Assembly (NCBI GenBank): GCA_016928235.1
Contig: JAFGLD010000281.1
Coordinates: 1-32,481 of the forward strand
Reading direction: 5' to 3'
Source: Anaerolineae bacterium
GTDB taxonomy: Bacteria; Chloroflexota; Anaerolineae; Aggregatilineales; UBA3940
DNA length: 32,481 bases
The notes beneath the pieces were generated by a model. It had not been told where the DNA came from and made no database searches. It worked only from the letters and a program-made list of their open reading frames with translations. Below are positions 9,501 through 15,163 of this stretch, piece after piece (positions within the stretch are counted from its first letter, which is position 1; every line of letters begins with the position of its first letter). The translations under genes were made by a program, and so were the position numbers.

Positions 9501-9683
9501 AACCTGCGCGATGAGCGTGCCGAGGCGTTTACCTCACTGTTGTGGGATGGTGTCTACACCTATACCTACATCGCACGGGCAACCACGCCGGGGACGTTCG
9601 TCGTGCCGCCGGCCAAGGCTGAGGAGATGTACTCACCCGAGGTGTTCGGGCGCAGCAGCAGCGATTGGGTCGTGGTCGAGTAG
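3561..9683 (+). CDS. Giant membrane-anchored bacterial alpha-2-macroglobulin with intact thioester
   Basis: The start is ATG 3561 (2040 aa), preceded by GAGGAGA; the upstream in-frame ATG at 3468 would add 31 unrelated residues before the signal anchor. Residues 15-36 form one hydrophobic N-terminal segment without a lipobox Cys, so the protein is anchored by a helix rather than a lipid, unlike E. coli YfhM. A series of macroglobulin and Ig-like beta domains fills 150-1250. A poorly ordered Ala/Pro/Glu-rich stretch at about 1280-1335 sits where the protease bait region is expected, followed by the A2M core (PSARTDANGQARVSIQLPD). The thioester motif C1547-S-E-Q1550 is complete, within an alpha-helical thioester domain (about 1500-1780). 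The C-terminus has the family's receptor-like domain (RDERAEAF, PPAKAEEMYSPEVFG). Known bacterial homologues trap invading proteases covalently. No pbpC (penicillin-binding protein 1C), the frequent partner, is adjacent. A four-Trp run near residue 1975 is unusual but in frame. Confidence 0.92.
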   Translation: MTEHQGRSFSFGRRHIPVFIGILLLAAAGVFLIVRQVTRGPSVPIPVATDDPGVVGGAVSEWQQVEGSMLSIRLSEGQALLQAIEQRPVATGEPLSPEEIEQILARLPDLTPEPGDQTEFQLAQDPIPPPRPGETITQTFPQPEPSPAPDVSEDGPLTVLRYAPEGEVPIAPLISVTFNQPMVPLGTLSDLAKKDVPVKIEPDLPGTWRWLGTKTLTFDYDSELVDRMPMATEYRVTVPAGTKSETGGVLAEGVTWTFATPPPKMLATAPGGDSVSLEPIFFVAFDQRIDPAAVLKTIQVRAGNNEVAVKMARDAEIEQDERVSRLVKDATEGRWLAFKTKSPLPADTGISVTIGPGTPSAEGPLVTQEQQSFSFSTYAPLRIEEHGCSWYDDVCRPLTPFYIRFNNPLDLEAYQESMVRVTPEIPGAVINVHGNSIEIRGATQGQTTYQVMVDGNIQDTFGQKLGKDTTLTFKVDKAEPYLAGPDQSFITIDPSAPKPIFSVYAINYAKVNVKVYTVQPSDWPGYLQYLSDWQRTDNPPSLPGQLVYDKSVNIQAPADKLTQVDIDLKPYLNGDFGHLIVVVEPPKGLLETEEQKWQRFSQTVHAWTQITQIGLDAFADYETMTAWTTALKDGSPLSGVSIQPRPQGASATTGDDGIARFAFPSGASYLVASKGADTALLPSSTHYWRDYGWNTSPPSDEMRWYVFDDRQIYKPGEEMHVKGWLRRVGGRQDGDVGLVGDGVTAVSYQVTDPQGNEIGSGQAEVNALGGFDFVFTVPEAVNLGYAQINFEAYGSYSLDGGSYGHPFQIQEFRRPEFEVTARNETMGPYFAGDHAVVAVDAAYYAGGPLQNADVTWQVTSSPGSYAPPNWPDFTFGTWQPWWWFDWEYGPDDGSGTAETFTGKTDAGGTHYLRIDFDANDDGEPRPVSVMAESSVMDVNRQAWSSTTSLLVHPSDRYVGLRSDRAFVERGTPLEVDVIVTDLDGNAEAGRPVEVRAARMAWKFRDGSWQQEETDIQQCNQKSALEPITCSFETKVGGTYQITAMVKDDQGRQNQSRLTRWVSGGELPPSRKVEQEEVTLIPDKETYQPGDTAQILVQSPFSPAEGLLTVTRSGILYTQRFRIDQGSTTLQIPIEDKHIPNLNIQVDLTGSAPRTDDQGKELKDVAPRPAYATGQLNLSIPPLARTLALQVAPDASELEPGGATSLSVVLKDAAGQPVPDAELAVVVVDEAVLALSDYQLPDPVSIFYTDRSSYLNSIYSRAGIVLVDPQVLARQDASAVAALPTATGAGGWAFDPQTEAPAEEAMAVDMFRGDVENKSSGPTSEPIRMRSDFNPLALFAPSARTDANGQARVSIQLPDNLTRYRVMVVAVDTGGQRFGTGESNMTARLPLMVRPSAPRFLNFGDRFELPVVLQNQTDDPMNVDVAIRGSNLDLTGGTGLRVTVPARDRVEVHFPSAAEQAGTARVQIAAISGSYADAATVELPVYTPATTEAFATYGVLDAGVVAQSVLSPSGVFPQYGGLEINTSSTALQALTDAVLYLTSYPFECSEQLASRILGVAALRDVLTAFKADGLPAPQEMEAAVDRDIARLQGLQNPDGGFPYWRRGFESSPFNTIHVAHALARAQQKGFNVPEQMHQSSLEYLRNIENYYPSWYGQQTRRTLSAYALYVRSLTGDRDSAKASNLLNEAGLENLPVETVGWLWPVIDDTAQLEAIRVFVNNHVVETAGAANFTTAYDDETYLLLSSDRRTDAILLDALINDNPQSDLVPKVVAGLLAHRTKGRWGNTQENVFVLLALDRYFNTYEAETPDFVARLWLGETYAGEFAFEGRTTERQEVMIPMSYVISETEAGGGTENLILSKDGPGRLYYRLGLRYAPTDLNLDPLDMGFVVQRRYEAVDNPDDVSQDSQGIWHIKAGARVRIKITMVATNRRYHVALVDPLPAGLEIVNPALAVSGSTPQDPNSPDTRYGWWWWGTWYEHQNLRDERAEAFTSLLWDGVYTYTYIARATTPGTFVVPPAKAEEMYSPEVFGRSSSDWVVVE

Positions 9684-9716
9684 GGGATTCTCTACTCCTG
9701 ATTCCAATTACCAATG

Positions 9717-9747
9717 CCAGGTGCCCATCTCAAAGATGGGCACCTGG
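9717..9747. terminator. Perfect 14-bp hairpin downstream of the A2M gene
   Basis: CCAGGTGCCCATCT (9717-9730), a CAA loop and the exact complement (9734-9747) begin 34 bases after the A2M stop. The stem is strong, but no U-run follows on either strand. A terminator role, or RNA 3'-end protection, is therefore inferred from position and stability only. Confidence 0.5.
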
Positions 9748-9764
9748 GTTGCTGTCACATGGCG

Positions 9765-9807
9765 CAACTGCCGGTACCACGCGAGAATAGCGTGGTACCG
9801 GCAGTTG
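9765..9807. repeat. Perfect 18-bp inverted repeat with 7-base loop
   Basis: CAACTGCCGGTACCACGC (9765-9782) pairs exactly with 9790-9807 across GAGAATA. It is the second of three hairpins between convergent genes. It lacks a U-run, so it is not a typical intrinsic terminator; it may be a remnant of a palindromic repeat element or an RNA 3'-end structure. Confidence 0.7.
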
Positions 9808-9903
9808 AGTTGTCGGGTGGTGGGAGGCAGGGGGTGGTTTTGAAGTAATTTCGTGCTTGCGCCACCACCCAACCTACACCATTTTTATGTCTCACACATG
9901 GTT

Positions 9904-9941
9904 ACTGCTGTCATTCCCGCTTCCGCGGGAATGACAGCAGT
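9904..9941. repeat. Perfect 17-bp palindromic REP-like hairpin
   Basis: ACTGCTGTCATTCCCGC (9904-9920), loop TTCC, exact complement 9925-9941. The core has the form ATTCCC-N8-GGGAAT, the same format as the dRS3 repeats of Neisseria and similar to REP-like palindromes found in many genomes. It ends 13 bases before the stop of the histidine kinase gene on the other strand. No second full copy is present in this window. Confidence 0.7.
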
Positions 9942-9954
9942 AGCGAAGGGATTG

Positions 9955-12903
9955 TCAAGGATAAGTTTCGTCACCGGCATGATCCTCGATGGGAATCCAC
10001 ACCCTGAATGTTGTGCCATGATCGGGCACCCTGCCGCTCTCTATCTCAATGCTGCCGCTATGCCGGTCGATAATCTGCTTGACAATCGACAGGCCTAAAC
10101 CGGTACCCGGCACGCCGGACTCGCGCCCTGCTTTACCTCGGAAGAAGCGCGTGAACAACTGTGTTTGTTCTTCAGGAGAAATGCCGAGGCCCGTATCAGA
10201 AATACTGAACCCTACCCATTGCCGACCGTCTACTTGACGTGTATGTGTTGCGACGGATACCCGGCCACCCGCGGGAGTGTAGCTGATGGCATTGGTTAAC
10301 AGGATGCTCAATGCCTGCCCCAGCAGTCCAGTGTCAGCCATGACGCCAGGCAGCTCTGGTTCTCCGTGGAAGCTAAGGGTCAGGCCTTCATTAGCGGCAA
10401 TCGGCTGCCGGTCGGCAACGTATTGGCTTGCCAGTGTGTTGAAATCGACCAATCCCAGGCGGAAATCAATCCGATTTTGGTCCAGACGTGAAAGCTGCAA
10501 CAGATCCTCGATTGTTCGTGCCAGGCGCTCTGTTTCTCGCTTGATAACACTGAGGTGTTCGTGAAGCTGATCCGGACGGTTTTCCAATAGATACTGGCGC
10601 AACTTGAGACTGGAAATCGGAGTCTGTAGCTCATGAGAGACGTTTGAGACGAACTCGTCTTTGACGCGAGACAGAACAAGCAGCCGGTCGTTCGCTTCTT
10701 TAAGCTCTGCGGTTCGCTGCTCTACCAACTCTTCGAGATGCTCGCGATACTGCTCCAGCTCTGTCTCTGTCTTCATGCGGGCGATGACATCACCTGCCTG
10801 GGCAGCAATCGTCTCGATCGCATCACGAGCAAACATAGGCATCTCGGTCAGGGTGTGCGAAGCGACATTCAGACAGCTGATCACCTGGCCTTCGTGACGG
10901 ATTGGGATGACAGCAAGCGCATGCAGGTTCTCGTGCTGCCTGGATGAATTCAGCGGTGTCTCCAGTTGCACATGCTCGGTGTAGATCGGTTTGCCGGTCA
11001 TAACAATCTGTACATTAGCCGAATCTGCATCAAAATGGGAGGTGTTTGCGATGAAAGCCGGCGTTAGTCCCTGATGTACAGCCAGGTTCAAATCTCCGGA
11101 ATCCGTGTCGACGAGATAAATGCCGCCGCTGTCCATACCGGAGAGACGGATCGCTGTATCGAGGCATAGACGCAACCCGGCCTCGAGATTGGATGAGGCG
11201 CTGAGTGCCAGGGCCAGGTCGCGTTGAGCGCGGATCAGGGCCTCTGCCCGCTTGCGCTCGGTGATGTTGCGATCGACACCACGATATCCCATCAATGTAC
11301 CATCAGGTGCGCAAAAGGGTACGCCGCTGGTCTCCAGGATGACCGGATGGCCATCTTTGTATAGACGGGTGTTCTCGAAAGGGCCGAACGGCCGGCGTGT
11401 TGTCACAATATTCTGGAAAATATTTCGCGTTTGTCCGGCTTCATCCGGCAGCATCGTATCGAAGAGGCTTTTACCCAGCAGATCATCCGGCTCAAACCCT
11501 ATCATGTCGCGGGCCCTGGGGCTGACGTAGGTGTAGATTGCCTGGGGGTCTATCTCCCAAATCCAATCCTGCACTGTCTCGACCAGATTGCGGAAGCGTT
11601 CTTTGCTTTCTTCTAACGCAGCCTCGGCCTGCTTGAGCTTGGTAATATCGCGTCCCACAGCCTGCAGTTCAACGACCTGATCATCTTTACCCGTAATGCA
11701 CTGGACAACCCATTGAATCCAACAGGCTTCGCCGTCATGCCGGTAATTGACATACTCCCCCGATAATGACCTGGGTTGTTTTGCCAGATCCTCAGTTTCC
11801 CTCCTGACCAACTCACGGTATTCAGGTGCAATCATAAATAAATACGTATTGCCGATCAATTCCTCGCGTGATTTGCCGAAGAACCGGCAATAAGCATCGT
11901 TGACAAAGGTCAGCGTGGTATCCGGCAGATATCGGCTAATCAGGTCGACCTGACTTTGGATCATAGCACGATAGTGTCCTTCACTTTCCCGTAGAGCCTC
12001 AACTAAATTTCTGCTCTCAGTGATATCACGGCCAATGCCCATCAGGCCAATGGTGTTACCCTGACCGTCGCTCAGTGGTATTTTGGTTGTCAAAAGCCAT
12101 CGTTCTGATCCTTGGGAATCCACGATCATTTCTTCGCGGTTGATGAGCAACTGCCCGGAACGGATGACTTGCATGTCGTCGGCGAAGAAGCGATCTGCAA
12201 TCTCTCGAGGGTAGTAGTCAAAATCGGTTTTGCCGATAACCTCGCTGGGTGATCCGGCCCCCATGGCAAGAATGTCTGCCTCATTCTTGAGTATAAACCG
12301 GCCTTCACTATCCTTGGCATAAACGAGATCGGGTATGCTGTCTACCAGTGTTCGCAGCAGGTTACGTTCCTGGGCTAATTCTTCCTGTGCCTGTCTGCGC
12401 TCGGTGATATCCTGGATCAGTCCGTCGTAGGCAATCAGATGTCCGTCAGGGTCAAAATAAGGAACCGGAGTATTTCTGACCCATCGCTTCTTACCATCTT
12501 TACGCGTGATGCGATGTTCAACCGGTTGAGCATCTTGCCCGGCCAGAAGCCGGCGTGCCTGCTCCAGAATAGCCGGGCGATCGGCTATGTCTACCATCTG
12601 CAGCCATAGGTCGGGATTGGCTGTGAAATCCTCACTGGTGTAGCCTGTCACCGCTACACAAGCGGGCCCATGAGCGGTTTCTACTGCTCGACCGCCCGCT
12701 ACGCGCACTGTATAGATATAATCGGTCAGGGTTTGCGTGATGCGCCGGTAGCGATCTTCGCTCTCGCTCAATGCAATCTCAGTTTGCTGATCCCTGGCCG
12801 GCGAGTTCTCCAGCTCCGCAACGCGTCGGCTGAGCGATTCCAGATCAGAAAGGAGCTGTGCTTTCGTCTTGTTTCTTGCACTTTTGCTGGTAGAAGTTTG
12901 CAT
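9955..12903 (-). CDS. Cytoplasmic multi-PAS/GAF sensor histidine kinase
   Basis: A 982-aa protein without membrane segments. After a short coiled coil (15-50) come four PAS/PAC units (about 50-170, 180-298, 305-425, 433-555), each closing with a D-I/N-I-T motif (QDITERR, RDITESR, RDITKLK, RNITERK). A GAF domain (about 560-710) and a second coiled coil (712-745) follow. The HisKA box carries the phospho-acceptor H757 in VSHELQTPI, and the ATPase domain has the N box (N871), G1 (DTGLG, 903-907) and G2 (GTGLGLSI, 933-940). All catalytic motifs are intact. By family knowledge it autophosphorylates H757 and passes phosphate to a response regulator, but no receiver domain or regulator gene is nearby, so it is an orphan. 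The signal may be redox, small-molecule or light, and cannot be read from the sequence. It is divergent from the aconitase X genes. Confidence 0.93.
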   Translation of the reverse strand: MQTSTSKSARNKTKAQLLSDLESLSRRVAELENSPARDQQTEIALSESEDRYRRITQTLTDYIYTVRVAGGRAVETAHGPACVAVTGYTSEDFTANPDLWLQMVDIADRPAILEQARRLLAGQDAQPVEHRITRKDGKKRWVRNTPVPYFDPDGHLIAYDGLIQDITERRQAQEELAQERNLLRTLVDSIPDLVYAKDSEGRFILKNEADILAMGAGSPSEVIGKTDFDYYPREIADRFFADDMQVIRSGQLLINREEMIVDSQGSERWLLTTKIPLSDGQGNTIGLMGIGRDITESRNLVEALRESEGHYRAMIQSQVDLISRYLPDTTLTFVNDAYCRFFGKSREELIGNTYLFMIAPEYRELVRRETEDLAKQPRSLSGEYVNYRHDGEACWIQWVVQCITGKDDQVVELQAVGRDITKLKQAEAALEESKERFRNLVETVQDWIWEIDPQAIYTYVSPRARDMIGFEPDDLLGKSLFDTMLPDEAGQTRNIFQNIVTTRRPFGPFENTRLYKDGHPVILETSGVPFCAPDGTLMGYRGVDRNITERKRAEALIRAQRDLALALSASSNLEAGLRLCLDTAIRLSGMDSGGIYLVDTDSGDLNLAVHQGLTPAFIANTSHFDADSANVQIVMTGKPIYTEHVQLETPLNSSRQHENLHALAVIPIRHEGQVISCLNVASHTLTEMPMFARDAIETIAAQAGDVIARMKTETELEQYREHLEELVEQRTAELKEANDRLLVLSRVKDEFVSNVSHELQTPISSLKLRQYLLENRPDQLHEHLSVIKRETERLARTIEDLLQLSRLDQNRIDFRLGLVDFNTLASQYVADRQPIAANEGLTLSFHGEPELPGVMADTGLLGQALSILLTNAISYTPAGGRVSVATHTRQVDGRQWVGFSISDTGLGISPEEQTQLFTRFFRGKAGRESGVPGTGLGLSIVKQIIDRHSGSIEIESGRVPDHGTTFRVWIPIEDHAGDETYP

Positions 12904-13011
12904 AGCACACCAGGAAAGACATAATAAACTGTGTGAATGGTGGCAGCGATGACAATAGAAGATGTATTCAGTTTATCATAGCAACTCAAAATGGACATCA
13001 GTGGAACTTTT

Positions 13012-14223
13012 ATGCGCCTGACGAATGAAGAACAAGCGATGTTGGATGGCGGCCAGGGCCAGGCAACCCGGAAAGCAATGCAGATCCTGGTTGCATTGGG
13101 CAGGATCTATGGTGCTGACCGGATGCTGCCGGTGAGATCTGTGCAAATTGCCGGGGTGAGCTATGACAACCTGGGGGATGCCGGTCTCGAGTGGCTCTCG
13201 AAGATGGCTGATGGTGGCGGCCGCGCCTGTGTGACGGCGACACTTAACCCGGCCGGAATGGATATCGAGAATTGGCAGAAGCTTGGCATTCCCGCCGAAT
13301 TTGCCGAGAAACAGAAGAGGGTAATCGATGCTTTTGTCCGCATGGGGGTAACCCCTACCTGTACCTGTACGCCCTATCTGGCCGGGAACAAACCATCGTT
13401 GGGTGATATACTGGCATGGGCGGAGAGCAGCGCGGTGTGTTATGCCAACTCGGTCATCGGCGCGCGTACCAACCGGGAAGGCGGTCCGAGCGCGCTGGCG
13501 GCTGCGCTTACCGGGTGTACACCGGAATACGGAATGCACCTTGATCCGAACCGGCAGCCTGGTGTGACTGTCAAAGTGCAGGCAAGCCTGGTTGACACGG
13601 CAGATTTCGGGGCGCTCGGCAAGGCGATTGGTGAGAAGCTGGAGACGCTTGGCCACAAAGCTATCCCCTTCATTACAGGCATCGAAGCTGCATCGATGGA
13701 GCAGCTCAAATCGTTTTGCGCCAGCATTGCTACCTACGGTGGTTTGGCGATGTTCCATATGCAGGGCATCACGCCCGAAGCGTGTGACTTCGGGCCACCG
13801 GCTGGCGATCATCTTTTGATTACCAGCGATGATCTGGAGCGGGCTCGCCGCTCGTTGTGTGATGCTTTGCCCCATGAGGTGGATTTTGTCTCGCTGGGCT
13901 GCCCACATCTCTCGATCCATGAGGTCGCGCGGGTGGCTGGGCTGCTGAGCGGAAAACGGGTGACGAAGGAATTCTGGATTACCACATCGAGGCCGGTCAA
14001 AGCGACAGCCGATCAGCTTGGATACACAGCGATTATCGAGGCCAGTGGAGCCAAATTTGCGGTCGATACCTGCTGTGTGGTCGCGCCGATCTGTGGACGC
14101 TTCAAGGCTATGGCAACTGATAGTGCTAAGGCCTGTTACTATGCCTATAGCAAGAACAAATTCAGAACGCGATTGTTGGATTTTGACCGGGTGATCGAAG
14201 AGGCATTGGAGGATGAAACGTGA
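13012..14223 (+). CDS. Aconitase X large (catalytic) subunit
   Basis: A 403-aa protein. I prefer ATG 13012 (GGAA about 9 bases upstream; MRLTNEEQAML matches the usual family N-terminus) over ATG 12991, seven codons earlier. The AcnX catalytic domain covers the whole chain: QIAGVSYDNLGDAGLE (45-60), PTCTCTPYLAGNKP (115-128, C117 and C119), AWAESSAVCYANSVIGARTNREGG (135-158), SLGCPHLS (294-301, C297) and VDTCCVVAP (351-359, C354/C355). These Cys are candidates for the iron-sulphur ligands. Known AcnX enzymes are either cis-3-hydroxy-L-proline dehydratase (bacteria) or phosphomevalonate dehydratase (archaeal mevalonate pathway). The sequence resembles the archaeal separate-subunit type from memory, but the substrate is not settled. 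The histidine kinase gene is divergent, with about 100 bases between starts. Confidence 0.9.
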   Translation: MRLTNEEQAMLDGGQGQATRKAMQILVALGRIYGADRMLPVRSVQIAGVSYDNLGDAGLEWLSKMADGGGRACVTATLNPAGMDIENWQKLGIPAEFAEKQKRVIDAFVRMGVTPTCTCTPYLAGNKPSLGDILAWAESSAVCYANSVIGARTNREGGPSALAAALTGCTPEYGMHLDPNRQPGVTVKVQASLVDTADFGALGKAIGEKLETLGHKAIPFITGIEAASMEQLKSFCASIATYGGLAMFHMQGITPEACDFGPPAGDHLLITSDDLERARRSLCDALPHEVDFVSLGCPHLSIHEVARVAGLLSGKRVTKEFWITTSRPVKATADQLGYTAIIEASGAKFAVDTCCVVAPICGRFKAMATDSAKACYYAYSKNKFRTRLLDFDRVIEEALEDET

Positions 14224-14651
14224 CGGCAAACACACAGGAACAACCCTCGACTGCACCAATGAGTCTTCGGGGTCGCTCGATTTGCACCGGGAAGGCCGAG
14301 GGCAACGCGCTGGTTACCACAATGGGAATATCCTTCTTTGGCGGCGTCGATCCCGATTCGGGGGTAGTGGTCGAAAAGGGACACGAGCTTGAGGGCCAAA
14401 CAATCGCAGGGAAGGTTCTTGTTTTCCCCTCCGGGAAGGGATCGACGGTTGGGTCGTACACGCTTTACCGGTTACGTAAGGCGGGCAAAGCGCCCATCGC
14501 TATTGTGAATGCTGAGTGTGAGCCGATCACCGCTGTGGGCTGTATCATCGCCGAGATTCCGTGTGTCGATCAAATCCCCATCGAGCAAATTGCCACCGGA
14601 GATCGTCTTCGGGTCGATGGGGGGGATGGCCAGGTAGAGAGGGTACAATAG
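14220..14651 (+). CDS. Aconitase X small (swivel, DUF126) subunit
   Basis: A 143-aa protein whose GTG start (14220) overlaps the large-subunit TGA in GTGA, which implies translational coupling. An ATG at 14259 (MSLRGRS) is an alternative that would remove 13 disordered residues. The swivel domain shows GRSICTGKAEGNAL (18-31), FPSGKGSTVGSYTLYRL (69-85) and NAECEPITAVG (97-107). The Ser/Gly-rich GKGSTVGS loop is the conserved substrate-binding loop of the family. It should assemble with the preceding gene product into one dehydratase. The stop lies only 2 bases from the stop of the convergent SHOCT gene, so there is no room for a separate terminator. Confidence 0.9.
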   Translation: MTANTQEQPSTAPMSLRGRSICTGKAEGNALVTTMGISFFGGVDPDSGVVVEKGHELEGQTIAGKVLVFPSGKGSTVGSYTLYRLRKAGKAPIAIVNAECEPITAVGCIIAEIPCVDQIPIEQIATGDRLRVDGGDGQVERVQ

Positions 14652-14653
14652 TC

Positions 14654-15019
14654 TCACATCTTCGAAAGGATATCGGCCTTCTTCTCTTCATAATCTGCTT
14701 CGTTGATCAGCTCGTCGTCAAGCATTCCCTTGAGCATCTTTAACTTTTGAGTGGGATCAACCAGCTCTTTGCCGCGCGGCGCAGCTCTGTTTTCACCCCA
14801 GTCTCGGTTCGCTAAAGAAGATCGATTCCACTGCTGTCGCCGCGAATAATTTTCCAGCCAGCGTTCCGTGTCCGGGATCCAGGCTACAAAGAGATACACC
14901 AGGGCCCCTGCAAGAGGCACAAGCAGAATGAAGAATATCCAACGCTCGCGGCCCGTATTGTAGGCATGGATCGCCAGATAAACGTCGAGGACTAATATAA
15001 ACAATCCCAGATAGTGCAT
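14654..15019 (-). CDS. Small membrane protein with C-terminal SHOCT domain
   Basis: A 121-aa protein from ATG 15019, which has GAGG eight bases upstream; the ATG two codons earlier (15025) and a longer reading to 15052 are less likely. The N-terminus carries two membrane helices (about 2-20 and 25-47), of the phospholipase-D nuclease N-terminal type without any catalytic part. A polar linker follows, then a SHOCT domain at about 92-121 (DPTQKLKMLKGMLDDELINEADYEEKKADIL shape, given here only as its pattern of a short amphipathic helix pair). SHOCT modules mediate oligomerisation in unrelated proteins. The role is unknown. Confidence 0.75.
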   Translation of the reverse strand: MHYLGLFILVLDVYLAIHAYNTGRERWIFFILLVPLAGALVYLFVAWIPDTERWLENYSRRQQWNRSSLANRDWGENRAAPRGKELVDPTQKLKMLKGMLDDELINEADYEEKKADILSKM

Positions 15020-15042
15020 GCGCATACCCTCACAGGTGGACC

Positions 15043-15061
15043 TGCCGGGCAAATCCCGGCA
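15043..15061. other. 7-bp GC-rich hairpin between SHOCT and glycosyltransferase genes
   Basis: TGCCGGG (15043-15049), loop CAAAT, CCCGGCA (15055-15061). It lies just upstream of the SHOCT start and about 100 bases downstream of the glycosyltransferase stop, both on the minus strand. It could be a weak terminator or a leader structure; no U-run supports the first. Confidence 0.3.
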
Positions 15062-15163
15062 ACATATTGCGGATAAGTATAGATATTTCAGGTCGTTTAG
15101 GCTAAACAGCTCATGATTGTCCCAATCGGTATCGCCGATTAACTAAGGATGACCACTTCGATG

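Noticed and set aside
12976-14259. A 427-codon minus-strand ORF opposite aconitase X
   Set aside because: The plus strand carries all AcnX motifs; the antisense product is Arg/His-rich with no recognisable feature.
14654-15019. Phospholipase D for the small SHOCT protein
   Set aside because: Only the N-terminal membrane helices resemble that family; no HKD catalytic motif exists.
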